A stretch of DNA of 64,000 nucleotides from an uncultured Bacteroidota bacterium. Lineage in GTDB: Bacteria; Bacteroidota; Bacteroidia; Flavobacteriales; Flavobacteriaceae. Position 1 is the first letter of the stretch; each line of letters starts with the position of its first letter. The translations under genes and the position numbers were made by a program. The notes below the pieces were generated by a model that saw only the letters and a program-made list of their open reading frames with translations, had not been told where the DNA came from and searched no databases. The stretch spans positions 1 through 64,000 of the forward strand of contig CABYPD010000001.1 of the NCBI GenBank assembly GCA_902520835.1. The letters run 5' to 3'. Shown here one piece after another: positions 1 to 9,047 of the stretch.

Positions 1-572
1 CCGATGAAGAAAAAATATCAATCATTCAAAAAAATGTAAAAGAAATTTTAGAGACATTAGGAATGGACATGACTGATGATAGCTTAAAAGGAACGCCTAA
101 AAGAGTTGCTAAGGCTTATGTAAAAGAATTGTTTGGTGGACTAAATCCAAAAAATTTACCAACCAGCTCCACATTTGAAAATAAATATCAATATGGTGAA
201 ATGTTAGTGGAAAAAAATATTACTGTTTTTTCTACATGCGAACATCACCTTCTTCCAATTTATGGTAAAGCTCATGTAGCATACTTTGCTAATGATCGAG
301 TTGTTGGGTTATCTAAGATGAATAGAATTGTTGATTATTATGCTAGAAGACCTCAAGTTCAAGAAAGGTTAAATATTCAAATAGTTAAAGCATTACAGAG
401 AATTTTAAAAACTGATGATGTTGCTTGTATAATTGATGCAAAACACATGTGTGTTAACTCAAGAGGTATAAGACATATAGATTGTAGTACGGTTACTGGT
501 GAATTTGGAGGAAAATTTAAGGACAAGTTAACTAAAAGAGAATTTTTAGATTATATTCGTACAGAAAGCTAA
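1..572 (+). CDS. folE: GTP cyclohydrolase I, 5' end outside window
   Basis: GTP cyclohydrolase I converts GTP to dihydroneopterin triphosphate, the first step of folate (and queuosine precursor) synthesis. The reading frame is open from position 3 with no stop, so the gene begins before the window; the ATG at 63 is internal. Zinc ligands are visible as Cys in STCEHHLLP (about nt 237-263) and Cys in HMCVNSRG (about nt 444-467), which match the family's Cys-His-Cys site. The C-terminus ends normally (FLDYIRTES). It lies 10 bp upstream of cysS on the same strand and is probably co-transcribed with it. Only the first part of the N-terminal helical region is missing. Confidence 0.95.
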   Translation, partial: DEEKISIIQKNVKEILETLGMDMTDDSLKGTPKRVAKAYVKELFGGLNPKNLPTSSTFENKYQYGEMLVEKNITVFSTCEHHLLPIYGKAHVAYFANDRVVGLSKMNRIVDYYARRPQVQERLNIQIVKALQRILKTDDVACIIDAKHMCVNSRGIRHIDCSTVTGEFGGKFKDKLTKREFLDYIRTES

Positions 573-582
573 AATTTTTCCG

Positions 583-2022
583 ATGTTATCATCGAATAAG
601 GATTTAAAAATATACAACTCACTAACTTCAACAAAAGATTTTTTCTCTCCGATTAACGAAAATCTAGTAGGTATGTATGTTTGCGGACCCACTGTATACA
701 ATACAGTACACCTTGGAAATATTAGAACTTTTATTTCTTTTGATTTAATTTTTAGATATTTAAAACATTTAGGTTACAATGTAAGGTATGTAAGAAATAT
801 AACAGATGTTGGCCATTTAGAAGATGATTCTGACGAAGATAAAATTTCGAAAAGAGCTAAAATTGAAAAAATTGAACCTATGGAAGTCGTTCAAAAATAT
901 ACCAATGAATTTCATTCAATTTTAGATTTATTTAATGTTTTGAAGCCAAGTATTGAGCCTACTGCATCAGGCCATATGATTGAACAAATTGAAATGATTC
1001 AAGAAATTATTGATAAAGGTTATGCTTATGAAAGTAAGGGATCGGTATATTTTGACACAAAAACCTTTAGTAAAGATTTTAAATATTCTAAACTTAGTAA
1101 TCGTAATCTAGATAATGTAATTAACGAATCAAGAGATTTAGCAGGTAGTGATGAAAAGAGAAACCTTCAAGATTTTGCATTATGGAAAAAAGCCGAAAAA
1201 AAACATATTATGAAATGGAAATCTCCATGGAGTTTAGGTTTTCCTGGATGGCATCTTGAATGCTCTGCTATGAGCAGAAAATATTTGGGAAATAAATTTG
1301 ATATACATGGGGGCGGACTTGATCTTAAATTCCCACATCATGATTGTGAAATAGCTCAAAATGAATGTTTATCAAATGAAGTTTCAGCAAATTTTTGGCT
1401 TCATGCTAACATGCTAACATTAAATGGAAAGAAGATGTCTAAATCTACAGGAAATTCAGTTTTAGCTAGTGAAATATTTGATGGAAATAATAATATTTTT
1501 TCCAAATCTTTCTCTCCAATGACTTTAAAGTTTTTTATGTATCAAGCTCATTATAGAAATACTCTTGATTTATCAAATGAAGCTTTGTTGGCTTCAGAAA
1601 AAGCTTTTGAAAAAGTTATTCAATTAAAGAAAGATTTAGATAATCTAGAAACCTCAGATACTTCTAATTTTAGTTCACAAGATTGGATTGACAATTGTTA
1701 TGAATCTCTTAACGATGACTTCAACTCACCAAAATTGATAGCTAATTTCTTTGATCTTATTAAAATAATTAATGAAATAAAATCTGGAAAAAAGAGAATT
1801 GATAAAGAAAATAAAGATTTGTTGATTAATTATTTCAGTGTATTTAGTACTGATATTCTTGGTCTTAGTTTTGAATTAGGAAAGAATGATGATCAAAATC
1901 AAATATTAGATATTTTAATTGAACTAAGAGATAGAGAGAGAGAAAATAAAAATTATATTATTTCTGACTTTATAAGAGATAAATTAAATTCTTTAGGAAT
2001 CAATATTAAAGACAATAAATGA
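583..2022 (+). CDS. cysS: Cysteinyl-tRNA synthetase
   Basis: Class I aminoacyl-tRNA synthetase charging tRNA-Cys with cysteine in the cytoplasm. The protein has 479 residues, normal for the family. The Rossmann core starts with CGPTVYN (zinc-ligand Cys34), the HIGH-type motif is HLGN (43-46) and the KMSKS loop is at residues 284-288. The zinc-binding HHDCEIAQ segment follows [10 protein letters not shown]. The start ATG at 583 places the first strand directly before CGPTVYN. The stop overlaps the start of yidD (ATGA), so the two are translationally coupled. Confidence 0.97.
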   Translation: MLSSNKDLKIYNSLTSTKDFFSPINENLVGMYVCGPTVYNTVHLGNIRTFISFDLIFRYLKHLGYNVRYVRNITDVGHLEDDSDEDKISKRAKIEKIEPMEVVQKYTNEFHSILDLFNVLKPSIEPTASGHMIEQIEMIQEIIDKGYAYESKGSVYFDTKTFSKDFKYSKLSNRNLDNVINESRDLAGSDEKRNLQDFALWKKAEKKHIMKWKSPWSLGFPGWHLECSAMSRKYLGNKFDIHGGGLDLKFPHHDCEIAQNECLSNEVSANFWLHANMLTLNGKKMSKSTGNSVLASEIFDGNNNIFSKSFSPMTLKFFMYQAHYRNTLDLSNEALLASEKAFEKVIQLKKDLDNLETSDTSNFSSQDWIDNCYESLNDDFNSPKLIANFFDLIKIINEIKSGKKRIDKENKDLLINYFSVFSTDILGLSFELGKNDDQNQILDILIELRDRERENKNYIISDFIRDKLNSLGINIKDNK

Positions 2023-2240
2023 GAGGAATTTTAATTTTTCCTATTATCATTTTAATAAAGTTTTATCAATTTTTTATATCCCCTATTTTAGGATTAAATT
2101 GTAGATTTTCCCCAACATGCTCAAACTATGCACTAGAATCCTTAAAAAAGCATGGTTTAATTGCTGGAATATATTACTCATTTAGAAGGATTTCTAAATG
2201 TCATCCGTGGGGAGGAAAAGGCTATGACCCAGTTCCATAA
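2019..2240 (+). CDS. yidD: Membrane protein insertion efficiency factor YidD
   Basis: Small (73 residues) membrane-associated protein that assists YidC-dependent insertion of inner-membrane proteins. The N-terminus is an amphipathic/hydrophobic helix (about residues 3-25), followed by the family's cysteine-containing core [19 protein letters not shown] and the C-terminal [13 protein letters not shown] signature. It starts inside the cysS stop codon (ATGA overlap). In many bacteria yidD sits beside rpmH and yidC; here it is in the cysS-lgt string instead, as often in flavobacteria. Confidence 0.93.
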   Translation: MRGILIFPIIILIKFYQFFISPILGLNCRFSPTCSNYALESLKKHGLIAGIYYSFRRISKCHPWGGKGYDPVP

Positions 2241-2250
2241 TTATTATATA

Positions 2251-2258
2251 TATATTTG
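2251..2258 (+). promoter_or_regulatory. Candidate -7 box upstream of lgt
   Basis: TATATTTG matches the Bacteroidota -7 consensus TAnnTTTG and ends only 4 bp before the lgt ATG. No TTG lies at the expected distance upstream, so this is a weak call. If used, the transcript would be essentially leaderless. Confidence 0.35.
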
Positions 2259-2262
2259 AAAA

Positions 2263-3090
2263 ATGAATGATTTTATACTTGAATGGTCTCCTGATGAAAA
2301 AATAATTTCTCTTGGTTCAATTGGAATCCACTGGTACAGTTTAATGTTTTTATTGGCATTCTTCATAGGATTTCAAATAATGAAAAAGATTTATATCAAA
2401 GAAAAAAAAGATATTGCACTTTTAGATCCTTTTTTAGTACACATGGTTTTAGGAACAATTATTGGCGCTAGATTAGGCGAGGTGTTTTTTTATAATTGGA
2501 ATTATTTTCAAAATAATTTACTTGAAATATTTTTACCATTTAAGATTGATGATTCAGGATGGAAATTTATAGGTTTTAGAGGACTTTCTAGTCATGGTGC
2601 GACAATTGGTATTATAACTTCAATTATTATTTATAAAATAAAATATAAATACGACTCTGTTTTATGGATTTTTGACAGATTAGTTATTGCAGTTGCACTA
2701 GGTGGTATGTTTGTTAGAATCGGTAATTTTTTCAACTCAGAAATTCTTGGAAAATTTACAAACTCAGATTTTGGAGTGATTTTTTTAAATCGCGGAGAAA
2801 ATTTACCTAGACATCCAGCTCAACTATATGAAGCTTTTGGTTATTTGATTCTATTTGCACTTCTAGTTTTGATATATAATAAAACAAAACTCTCCGACAA
2901 GAAAGGATTTATTTTTGGATTTTTCCTTACTAAATTATTCTCTATTCGCTTCATTGTTGAATATGTTAAAGAAAGTCAAGGTGGTCTTGAAGAAACATTG
3001 GGCATTTTATCAACTGGTCAGTGGCTTAGTATTCCATTTATAATTTTTGGATTTTTGTTGATGATAAATAGTTACAGAATCAAAGAATAA
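2263..3090 (+). CDS. lgt: Prolipoprotein diacylglyceryl transferase
   Basis: Inner-membrane enzyme that transfers diacylglycerol from phosphatidylglycerol to the lipobox cysteine of prolipoproteins, the first step of lipoprotein maturation. The 275-residue protein has about seven hydrophobic segments. Family motifs include GARLGEVFFYNW, the HG-loop in RGLSSHGA, RIGNFFNSEILGK and the conserved RHPAQLYEA. Several lipoprotein substrates are encoded in this window, for example at 13177 and 50523. It is 22 bp after yidD and 2 bp before a small membrane gene. Confidence 0.96.
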   Translation: MNDFILEWSPDEKIISLGSIGIHWYSLMFLLAFFIGFQIMKKIYIKEKKDIALLDPFLVHMVLGTIIGARLGEVFFYNWNYFQNNLLEIFLPFKIDDSGWKFIGFRGLSSHGATIGIITSIIIYKIKYKYDSVLWIFDRLVIAVALGGMFVRIGNFFNSEILGKFTNSDFGVIFLNRGENLPRHPAQLYEAFGYLILFALLVLIYNKTKLSDKKGFIFGFFLTKLFSIRFIVEYVKESQGGLEETLGILSTGQWLSIPFIIFGFLLMINSYRIKE

Positions 3091-3092
3091 TA

Positions 3093-3314
3093 ATGAAGAA
3101 AAATTATTTATTGGTTGGATTCAAAAGATTATTAGTTACATTATTTTTAATGTTTTTAGGCCCTACTGTTTTATTTCAAGCATTTAAAAACGATGACCAT
3201 GCATGGTATGTGATTGTTCTTGCAATTGGTTTGATAATTTGTGCTACTGCAATTTTTACACTTTTCTCAGGTATTATGTCCATTATTAAACATATTTTTG
3301 AAAAAGATTTATAA
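3093..3314 (+). CDS. Small two-helix membrane protein (DUF6095-like)
   Basis: A 73-residue protein with two predicted transmembrane helices (about residues 10-31 and 39-62) and a lysine-rich N-terminus (MKKNYLLVGFKRLL). It resembles short flavobacterial proteins of the DUF6095 type, recognised from general pattern only. It sits 2 bp after lgt and 5 bp before thrS, so it belongs to the same operon. No catalytic residues can be seen and no function is known. Confidence 0.75.
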   Translation: MKKNYLLVGFKRLLVTLFLMFLGPTVLFQAFKNDDHAWYVIVLAIGLIICATAIFTLFSGIMSIIKHIFEKDL

Positions 3315-3319
3315 AAATA

Positions 3320-5251
3320 ATGCTTGATATTAAATTTCCAGATGGTTCAGTTAAACAATTTGAAAATGGTATTACACCTTTTGAAATAGCAAAATCAATC
3401 AGTAATTCTCTTGCAAAAAGTATTTTAAGTGCTTCTTTTAACGAAACAACTATTGAACTATCTACAAAATTAAATGAAAATGGAAATATCAAATTCTATT
3501 CATGGGATAATGATGAAGGAAAGAAAGCTTTTTGGCATTCGACTGCTCATGTTTTAGCTCAGGTTATATTAGAGTTTTATCCAAAATCTAAATTAACTAT
3601 TGGACCTGCAATTGATTTAGGATTTTACTATGATGTCGATTTTGGTGATGATGTTTTCTCTGAAAACGATTTTTCGAAAATTGAGAAGAGGATAATTGAA
3701 ATTTCCCGTGAAGGTTATGATTTTAAAATGCGAGAATGTTCTAAAGATGAAGCTGTAGAGTATTATAAATCTGAAAAAAATGAATATAAACTGGAGCTTA
3801 TTGAAGATATTGATGATAAAATAACTTTTTGTGATCACTCTAATTTTTCAGATTTATGTCGTGGTGGTCATCTTTTAAATACAAAGCTTATTAAGAGTGT
3901 AAAACTTTTAAATGTAGCTGGCGCTTACTGGAGAGGAAACGAAAACAATAAGCAACTAACTAGAATCTATGGTATTTCATTTCCAAAAGAAAAACTATTA
4001 AATGAATATCTCCAATTAATTGAAGAAGCAAAAAAAAGAGATCATAGAATAATTGGAAAAAAAATGAATCTTTTTACTTTCTCAAGTAAAGTCGGTCAAG
4101 GTCTACCACTCTGGCTTCCAGCTGGAGCTGAACTTAGAGAGAGGCTTGAAAATTTCTTAAAAAAAGCTCAAAAAAATGCTGGATATGAAATGGTAATCTC
4201 ACCACACATTGGAAATAAAAAATTGTATGAAATTTCTGGTCATTATGAAAAATATGGTGAAAGTAGTTTCCACCCAATTAAAACTCCAAATATAGATGAA
4301 GAATTTTTACTTAAACCTATGAATTGTCCTCATCATTGTGAAATTTATAATTCACAACAATGGAGCTACAGAGATTTACCAAAAAGATATGCTGAATTTG
4401 GAACTGTGTACCGATATGAACAAAGTGGTGAATTACACGGTTTAACTAGAGTTAGAGGTTTTACTCAAGATGATGCGCATATTTTTTGTACTGAAGATCA
4501 ACTAGTGCAGGAGTTTAAAAATGTTATTGATTTAGTTCTCCACGTATTTAAATCATTAGGTTTTGAAGATTTTACTGCTCAAATTTCTCTCAGAGATAAA
4601 GAAAATAAGGAAAAATACATTGGTTCAGATAAAATTTGGAAGATAGCTGAAGATGCAATTATTGAGGCAACTGAAGAGAAAGAGTTAAATTATAGAATTG
4701 AGTATGGAGAAGCTGCATTTTACGGTCCAAAACTAGATTTTATGGTAAAGGATGCACTAAGTCGCGAATGGCAACTAGGAACAATACAAGTAGATTACAA
4801 TTTACCTGAAAGATTTAATCTGTCATATAAAAATCAAAACAATGAGCTTGTAAGACCTGTAATGATTCATAGAGCACCTTTTGGAAGTCTTGAAAGGTTT
4901 ATAGCAATATTAATTGAACATACAGGCGGGATTTTTCCTCTTTGGTTAGCTTCAAATCAAATTAAATTGATAGCAGTTGGAGATAAACATAAAAATTACA
5001 CTCAAAAAGTTTCAAATTTATTAGAAAAGTCCGAAATTCGCGCAACCTCTGATTTAAGAAATGAAACGGTAGGAAAAAAAATCAGAGAAGCAGAAAAATC
5101 AAAGATTCCATTTATGGGAATAATTGGTGATAAAGAAGTTAATAATCAAACAATATCAATAAGAGCAAAAGGAGGTGGAGAATTTGGAGAAATGGATATT
5201 AAGAAATTAATTAACTTTATTAGAGAAGAAGAATTAAAATCATATAATTAA
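3320..5251 (+). CDS. thrS: Threonyl-tRNA synthetase
   Basis: Class II aminoacyl-tRNA synthetase for threonine, 643 residues, the standard four-part enzyme: an N-terminal TGS domain (about 1-60), the editing domain with HSTAH (about 73-77) and [14 protein letters not shown], the catalytic core with the zinc cysteine in [10 protein letters not shown], and a C-terminal anticodon-binding domain ([11 protein letters not shown] to the end). It is followed after 2 bp by the non-ATG start of infC, an order (thrS-infC-rpmI-rplT) conserved in many bacteria. Confidence 0.97.
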   Translation: MLDIKFPDGSVKQFENGITPFEIAKSISNSLAKSILSASFNETTIELSTKLNENGNIKFYSWDNDEGKKAFWHSTAHVLAQVILEFYPKSKLTIGPAIDLGFYYDVDFGDDVFSENDFSKIEKRIIEISREGYDFKMRECSKDEAVEYYKSEKNEYKLELIEDIDDKITFCDHSNFSDLCRGGHLLNTKLIKSVKLLNVAGAYWRGNENNKQLTRIYGISFPKEKLLNEYLQLIEEAKKRDHRIIGKKMNLFTFSSKVGQGLPLWLPAGAELRERLENFLKKAQKNAGYEMVISPHIGNKKLYEISGHYEKYGESSFHPIKTPNIDEEFLLKPMNCPHHCEIYNSQQWSYRDLPKRYAEFGTVYRYEQSGELHGLTRVRGFTQDDAHIFCTEDQLVQEFKNVIDLVLHVFKSLGFEDFTAQISLRDKENKEKYIGSDKIWKIAEDAIIEATEEKELNYRIEYGEAAFYGPKLDFMVKDALSREWQLGTIQVDYNLPERFNLSYKNQNNELVRPVMIHRAPFGSLERFIAILIEHTGGIFPLWLASNQIKLIAVGDKHKNYTQKVSNLLEKSEIRATSDLRNETVGKKIREAEKSKIPFMGIIGDKEVNNQTISIRAKGGGEFGEMDIKKLINFIREEELKSYN

Positions 5252-5253
5252 AA

Positions 5254-5820
5254 ATTAAAGTTATAGCACTAAGAAGAAAAAGAGGCAGAAGACCTGGAAG
5301 AATAATTAAAAAAAATCCTCATAAAATTAATGAGGAAATTGATGCAAGTGAGGTTAGGCTTGTAGGTGATAATGTACAAGTTGGTATTTACTCTAAATTA
5401 GAAGCCTTAAAGATAGCTAAATCGCTTGAAACTGACTTGGTTGAAATTTCTCCAAAAGCTTCTCCACCTGTTTGTAAAGCTTTAGATTATAAAAAGTTTT
5501 TATACGATCAAAAAAAGAGAGAGAAATTTTTAAAAGCAAAAACTCAAAAAGTTATTGTGAAAGAAATCAGATTTGGTCCTCAAACCGATCAGCATGATTA
5601 TGAATTCAAAAAAAAGCATGCAATTAAATTTTTACAAGATGGAGCTAAGTTAAAAGCTTTTGTATTTTTTAAAGGTAGATCTATTATTTTCAAAGAACAA
5701 GGTCAAATATTACTTTTGAAATTAGCCCAAGAATTAGAAGAATATGGAAAAGTTGAGCAATTACCAACGCTAGAAGGGAAAAAAATGATTATGTTTGTGA
5801 ACCCAAAAAAAAATAAATAA
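5254..5820 (+). CDS. infC: Translation initiation factor IF-3, ATT start
   Basis: IF-3 binds the 30S subunit and checks the initiation codon and initiator tRNA. The frame runs open from 5248 and the first ATG is at 5437, which would remove the N-terminal domain. Codons 5254-5436 encode a normal IF-3 N-terminus ([41 protein letters not shown]), so initiation must use a non-ATG codon; ATT at 5254, 2 bp after the thrS stop, is the best candidate, and ATA at 5263 is the alternative. The product is then 188 residues, the usual size. A rare initiator for infC is known from enterobacteria, where it permits autoregulation by IF-3 itself; use of the same device here is inference. Confidence 0.92.
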   Translation: MKVIALRRKRGRRPGRIIKKNPHKINEEIDASEVRLVGDNVQVGIYSKLEALKIAKSLETDLVEISPKASPPVCKALDYKKFLYDQKKREKFLKAKTQKVIVKEIRFGPQTDQHDYEFKKKHAIKFLQDGAKLKAFVFFKGRSIIFKEQGQILLLKLAQELEEYGKVEQLPTLEGKKMIMFVNPKKNK

Positions 5821-5827
5821 GTAGGAA

Positions 5828-6025
5828 ATGAGTAAATTAAAGACTAAGTCCAGTGCCAAGAAAAGGTTTAAAGTAACTGGCTCAGGAAAAATAAAAAGAA
5901 AGCATGCTTTTAAAAATCACATCCTTACAAAAAAATCAAAAAAAAGAAAATTAAAACTTACCCACGATGGTTTAGTTCATGACAGTGATTTGACTAATAT
6001 TAAAAAACAATTAAGATTAAAATAA
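5828..6025 (+). CDS. rpmI: 50S ribosomal protein L35
   Basis: Small, very basic ribosomal protein of the large subunit, 65 residues. The N-terminal [27 protein letters not shown] and [11 protein letters not shown] are diagnostic for L35. It lies 7 bp after infC and upstream of rplT. Confidence 0.97.
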   Translation: MSKLKTKSSAKKRFKVTGSGKIKRKHAFKNHILTKKSKKRKLKLTHDGLVHDSDLTNIKKQLRLK

Positions 6026-6086
6026 TTTGTAAAACAGGTAAAAGGTTTTAAAGTTTTAATTACACCTCAACCAAAAATTATATAAA

Positions 6087-6431
6087 ATGCCAAGATCAGT
6101 AAATACAGTCGCATCAAGACAAAAAAGAAAAAAAATTTTAAAAAAAGCCAAAGGCTACTTTGGTAGAAGAAAAAATGTTTATACAGTAGCAAAAAATGCT
6201 GTTGAAAAAGCACTTTCTTACGCATACAGAGACAGAAAAGCTAAAAAGAGAGTTTTTAGATCATTATGGATAACAAGAATTAATGCTGCTGCCAGAGAAC
6301 ATGGTCTTTCTTATTCAGAATTAATAAATAAACTGAAATCAAATAATATTTTAATAAATAGAAAAGTTTTAGCGGATTTAGCTATGAACGACCCAAAAAA
6401 ATTTGAGGAAATTGTAAAAAAAATTAAATAG
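6087..6431 (+). CDS. rplT: 50S ribosomal protein L20
   Basis: Large-subunit assembly protein that binds 23S rRNA early, 114 residues. Diagnostic segments are [45 protein letters not shown] and [10 protein letters not shown] 61-bp AT-rich gap separates it from rpmI; I could not find a convincing L20-binding leader in it. The stop faces the dnaB stop with 1 bp between them. Confidence 0.97.
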   Translation: MPRSVNTVASRQKRKKILKKAKGYFGRRKNVYTVAKNAVEKALSYAYRDRKAKKRVFRSLWITRINAAAREHGLSYSELINKLKSNNILINRKVLADLAMNDPKKFEEIVKKIK

Positions 6432-6464
6432 ATCAGAAAGGATCTTCTTCTTCTTCTGATCTAT
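6428..6464. terminator. Hairpin between convergent rplT and dnaB
   Basis: A perfect 11-bp inverted repeat (ATAGATCAGAA / TTCTGATCTAT) with a 15-nt loop covers the rplT stop codon and the last codons of dnaB on the other strand. It is symmetrical and would fold in both transcripts. There is no U-tract on either side, so termination is inferred from position only; it could instead protect 3' ends. Confidence 0.45.
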
Positions 6465-7949
6465 AGCTTCCACTTTCAAAAGCTTGATCGGGATTAATCT
6501 TAGTTTCATCGTTCAATTTAGATTGATACTCAAAAGGATTATCAAATGTGTTTAAATTTTCAAACTTTCCAAGCGAACTTATAAACTTCAGCTTTATTGA
6601 GTTCAGTCCACCATTTCTATGCTTAGATACAATAAATTCTGCTTGACCAAGTGCAGGAGATCTATCCTCATCATCCCATTCATCAATTTTATAGTATTCC
6701 GGTCTATATAAAAATGAAACTATATCAGCATCTTGCTCAATAGCACCAGACTCTCTCAAATCTGAAAGAATTGGTCTTTTAGTTCCTCCTCTTAATTCAA
6801 CAGCACGTGATAATTGTGATAGAGCTATAATTGGTATATCTAGTTCTTTTGCAAGTGCTTTTAAATTTCTAGAAATAGTTGAAATCTCTTGCTCTCTGTT
6901 TCCAGATTTTTGAGAAGATCCAATTGTCATTAATTGTAAATAATCTAAAACAATTAATTTAATACCATACTGAGAAGATAATCTTCTAGCTTTAGCTCGA
7001 AGTTCAAAAATAGATAATGACGGAGTATCATCAATATATAAAGGAGCATTTTCAAGATTTGAGACTTTTACATTTAACTGTTCCCATTCAAATTTTTCTA
7101 GCTTTCCAGTTCTCAATTTTTCTGAATTCAAGCCAGTTTCTGATGAAATTAATCTAGTAATTAATTGAAGAGCAGACATTTCTAATGAGAAAAATGCAAC
7201 TGGAATATTGTTTTCAACAGAAATATTACGAGCCATAGAAAGGGTAAAAGCAGTCTTACCCATACCAGGTCTAGCCGCAATAATTATTAGATCACTTTGT
7301 TGCCATCCAGAGGTCAACTTATCAATTTCATTAAATCCTGATGGTATTCCACTGAGCCCCTCTTTTTTAGAAATCTCTTCAATTTTTTTCTTTGCAGCAA
7401 TTACAAGATTTTCTGCTGTTTGTGAATTTTTCTTAAGATTGCCTTGAGAAATATCATAAATTTTTGATTCTGCATTATCTAATAAGTCAAAGACATCAGT
7501 TGTTTCATCATATGAACTTTCAATTATTTCACTGGATATTTCAATAAGTTTTCTTTGAATAAACTTTTGAAGTATGATTCGAGAATGAAACTCAATGTGA
7601 GCAGAGGATGAAACTTTTTGAGTAAGTTCAACTAGATAAATATCTCCACCAATTAAATTTAATTTCGCTTCTTTTTTCAATTGATGAGAAACAGTCTTAA
7701 TATCAATAGGTTCTTGTTGTTCAAATAGATTAATAATAGCAGAATAAATAATCTTATGACTTTCTTTATAAAATACATCAGGATGTAAAATATCAATAAC
7801 CTCATCTACACCTTTTTTATCAATATCATGGCACCTAAAACAACCTCTTCCAAATCAACAGCTTGTGGAGGGATTTTACCCTTTTGAATTGAATAAACAG
7901 AACCAGGATTTGAATTGGATGCTGAACTTATGTTTCTAATACTTTTCAC
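6433..7949 (-). CDS. dnaB: Replicative DNA helicase DnaB, frame broken at A6G tract
   Basis: Hexameric replicative helicase. The C-terminal ATPase is complete: Walker A ARPGMGKT, LIVLDYLQLM, the arginine-finger segment SDLRESGAIEQDADIV and YRPEYY. The gene is read in two frames. From a GTG at 7949 the first frame encodes 47 residues with the DnaB N-terminal signature KIPPQAVDLEEVVLGAM and stops at TAG (7808-7806). The second frame, open from 7854 to 6433, continues exactly where homologues do (KKGVDEVIDILHPDVFYKES). The switch lies at 7818-7812, where the coding strand reads A-AAA-AAG, a classical -1 slippery heptamer; slipping there would give a 505-residue protein of normal length with no residues gained or lost. 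A 1-bp deletion or a sequencing error is the alternative. No other lesion is present. The TTG at 7680 is internal and not a start. Confidence 0.9.
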
Positions 7950-7972
7950 ACTTTAAACTTAAAAAATGATTA

Positions 7973-7992
7973 ATTAATTAGTACTAATTAAT
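7973..7992. promoter_or_regulatory. 20-bp perfect palindrome in the dnaB leader
   Basis: Ten bases (ATTAATTAGT) are followed directly by their exact reverse complement, centred between 7982 and 7983. It lies 23 bp upstream of the dnaB GTG and 11 bp downstream (in dnaB direction) of a TAnnTTTG-like box at 8011-8004. Position and symmetry suggest an operator for a dimeric regulator, but no regulator is known. Very high local AT content makes chance palindromes less rare. Confidence 0.45.
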
Positions 7993-8003
7993 ACCATTTT
8001 AAG

Positions 8004-8011
8004 CAAACATA
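8004..8011 (-). promoter_or_regulatory. Candidate -7 box upstream of dnaB
   Basis: Read on the minus strand this is TATGTTTG, a match to TAnnTTTG, 54 bp upstream of the dnaB start. No TTG is visible at the expected spacing, so support is limited. Confidence 0.35.
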
Positions 8012-8047
8012 AATATGTTAATAACTATGAGGATAATGTTGATAGTA

Positions 8048-9007
8048 CTAGCTTAACTCATTAAAAACGCCCATAGATGTAAATCTATTTGACCTTTCCT
8101 CCAGTAGTTTTGCAGTTGAAATCTTTTTAAGATCATCAAAAGAAACTAAAATCTCTTTTTTTACTGTGTTGAAAACTTTATTTCTATTTTGATGAGCTCC
8201 ACCCAAAGGTTCTTTAATTATTTTATCAATTAATTTATTTTTTTTCATGTCTTCAGGTGTTAGTTTTAAAACTTCAGCTGCTCTTTCCTTATAATCCCAA
8301 CTTCTCCACAAAATTGAAGAACAAGATTCTGGTGAAATAACAGAATACCATGTGTTTTCTAACATCATGATTTTATCTCCAATTCCAATTCCTAATGCTC
8401 CACCAGAGGCCCCCTCACCTATTACCAGACAAATTATCTGAGTTTTTAAATTAAACATTTCAAAAAGATTTCTAGCAATTGCTTCTGCTTGGCCCTTTTC
8501 TTCAGCCTCAATACCAGGATAAGCGCCTGGTGTATCGATCATGGTAACTATAGGAATTGAAAATTTTTCTGCCAGTTTCATCAGACGTAAAGCTTTTCTG
8601 TAACCCTCAGGACTTGCCATTCCAAAATTTCTGTACTGTCTGGTCTTTATGTTATACCCTTTTTGTTGACCAATAAACATGAAAGATTGATTATCGATTT
8701 TTCCTAAACCGCCAATCATAGCTTTATCATCCGAAATGTTTCTATCTCCATGTAGTTCTAAAAAAGTTCCATCGGTCAAGGCATTTATATAGTCTAAAGT
8801 ATAAGGTCTTGATGGATGTCTAGACAACTGTACTCTCTGCCATGGAGTTATGTTTGAATATATTTTTTTTTTAGTTTTTTCAATTTTTAATTTTAATTTC
8901 CTGCATGTATCTCTTACGTCCACTTTACTTTCATCTCCTATGATATTACACTTTTCTAATTGATCTTCAAGCTCTTTCAGAGGTAATTCAAAATCTAAAT
9001 ACTCCAT
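8048..9007 (-). CDS. accA: Acetyl-CoA carboxylase carboxyltransferase subunit alpha
   Basis: Alpha subunit of the carboxyltransferase that moves CO2 from biotin to acetyl-CoA, making malonyl-CoA for fatty acid synthesis. Length 319 residues, typical. Recognisable parts are the N-terminal [17 protein letters not shown], the [21 protein letters not shown] segment, the substrate-binding [24 protein letters not shown], and [26 protein letters not shown] box lies 10 bp upstream (9025-9018), so it probably has its own promoter, although it follows the LptF/LptG gene by only 40 bp. Confidence 0.96.
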   Translation of the reverse strand: MEYLDFELPLKELEDQLEKCNIIGDESKVDVRDTCRKLKLKIEKTKKKIYSNITPWQRVQLSRHPSRPYTLDYINALTDGTFLELHGDRNISDDKAMIGGLGKIDNQSFMFIGQQKGYNIKTRQYRNFGMASPEGYRKALRLMKLAEKFSIPIVTMIDTPGAYPGIEAEEKGQAEAIARNLFEMFNLKTQIICLVIGEGASGGALGIGIGDKIMMLENTWYSVISPESCSSILWRSWDYKERAAEVLKLTPEDMKKNKLIDKIIKEPLGGAHQNRNKVFNTVKKEILVSFDDLKKISTAKLLEERSNRFTSMGVFNELS

Positions 9008-9047
9008 AAATATTTTTCAAATATAATCGAAATTATATAGTTAAAAA

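Noticed and set aside
5437-5440. ATG 5437 as start of infC
   Set aside because: It would delete the conserved N-terminal domain that is plainly encoded upstream in the same frame.
6026-6086. L20-binding leader RNA upstream of rplT
   Set aside because: The gap folds only weakly and no recognisable L20 site was found by eye.
6433-7680. A shorter DnaB starting at TTG 7680
   Set aside because: Conserved DnaB sequence (DVFYKESHKIIYSAIINLF) continues upstream of this codon in the same frame up to the frameshift.
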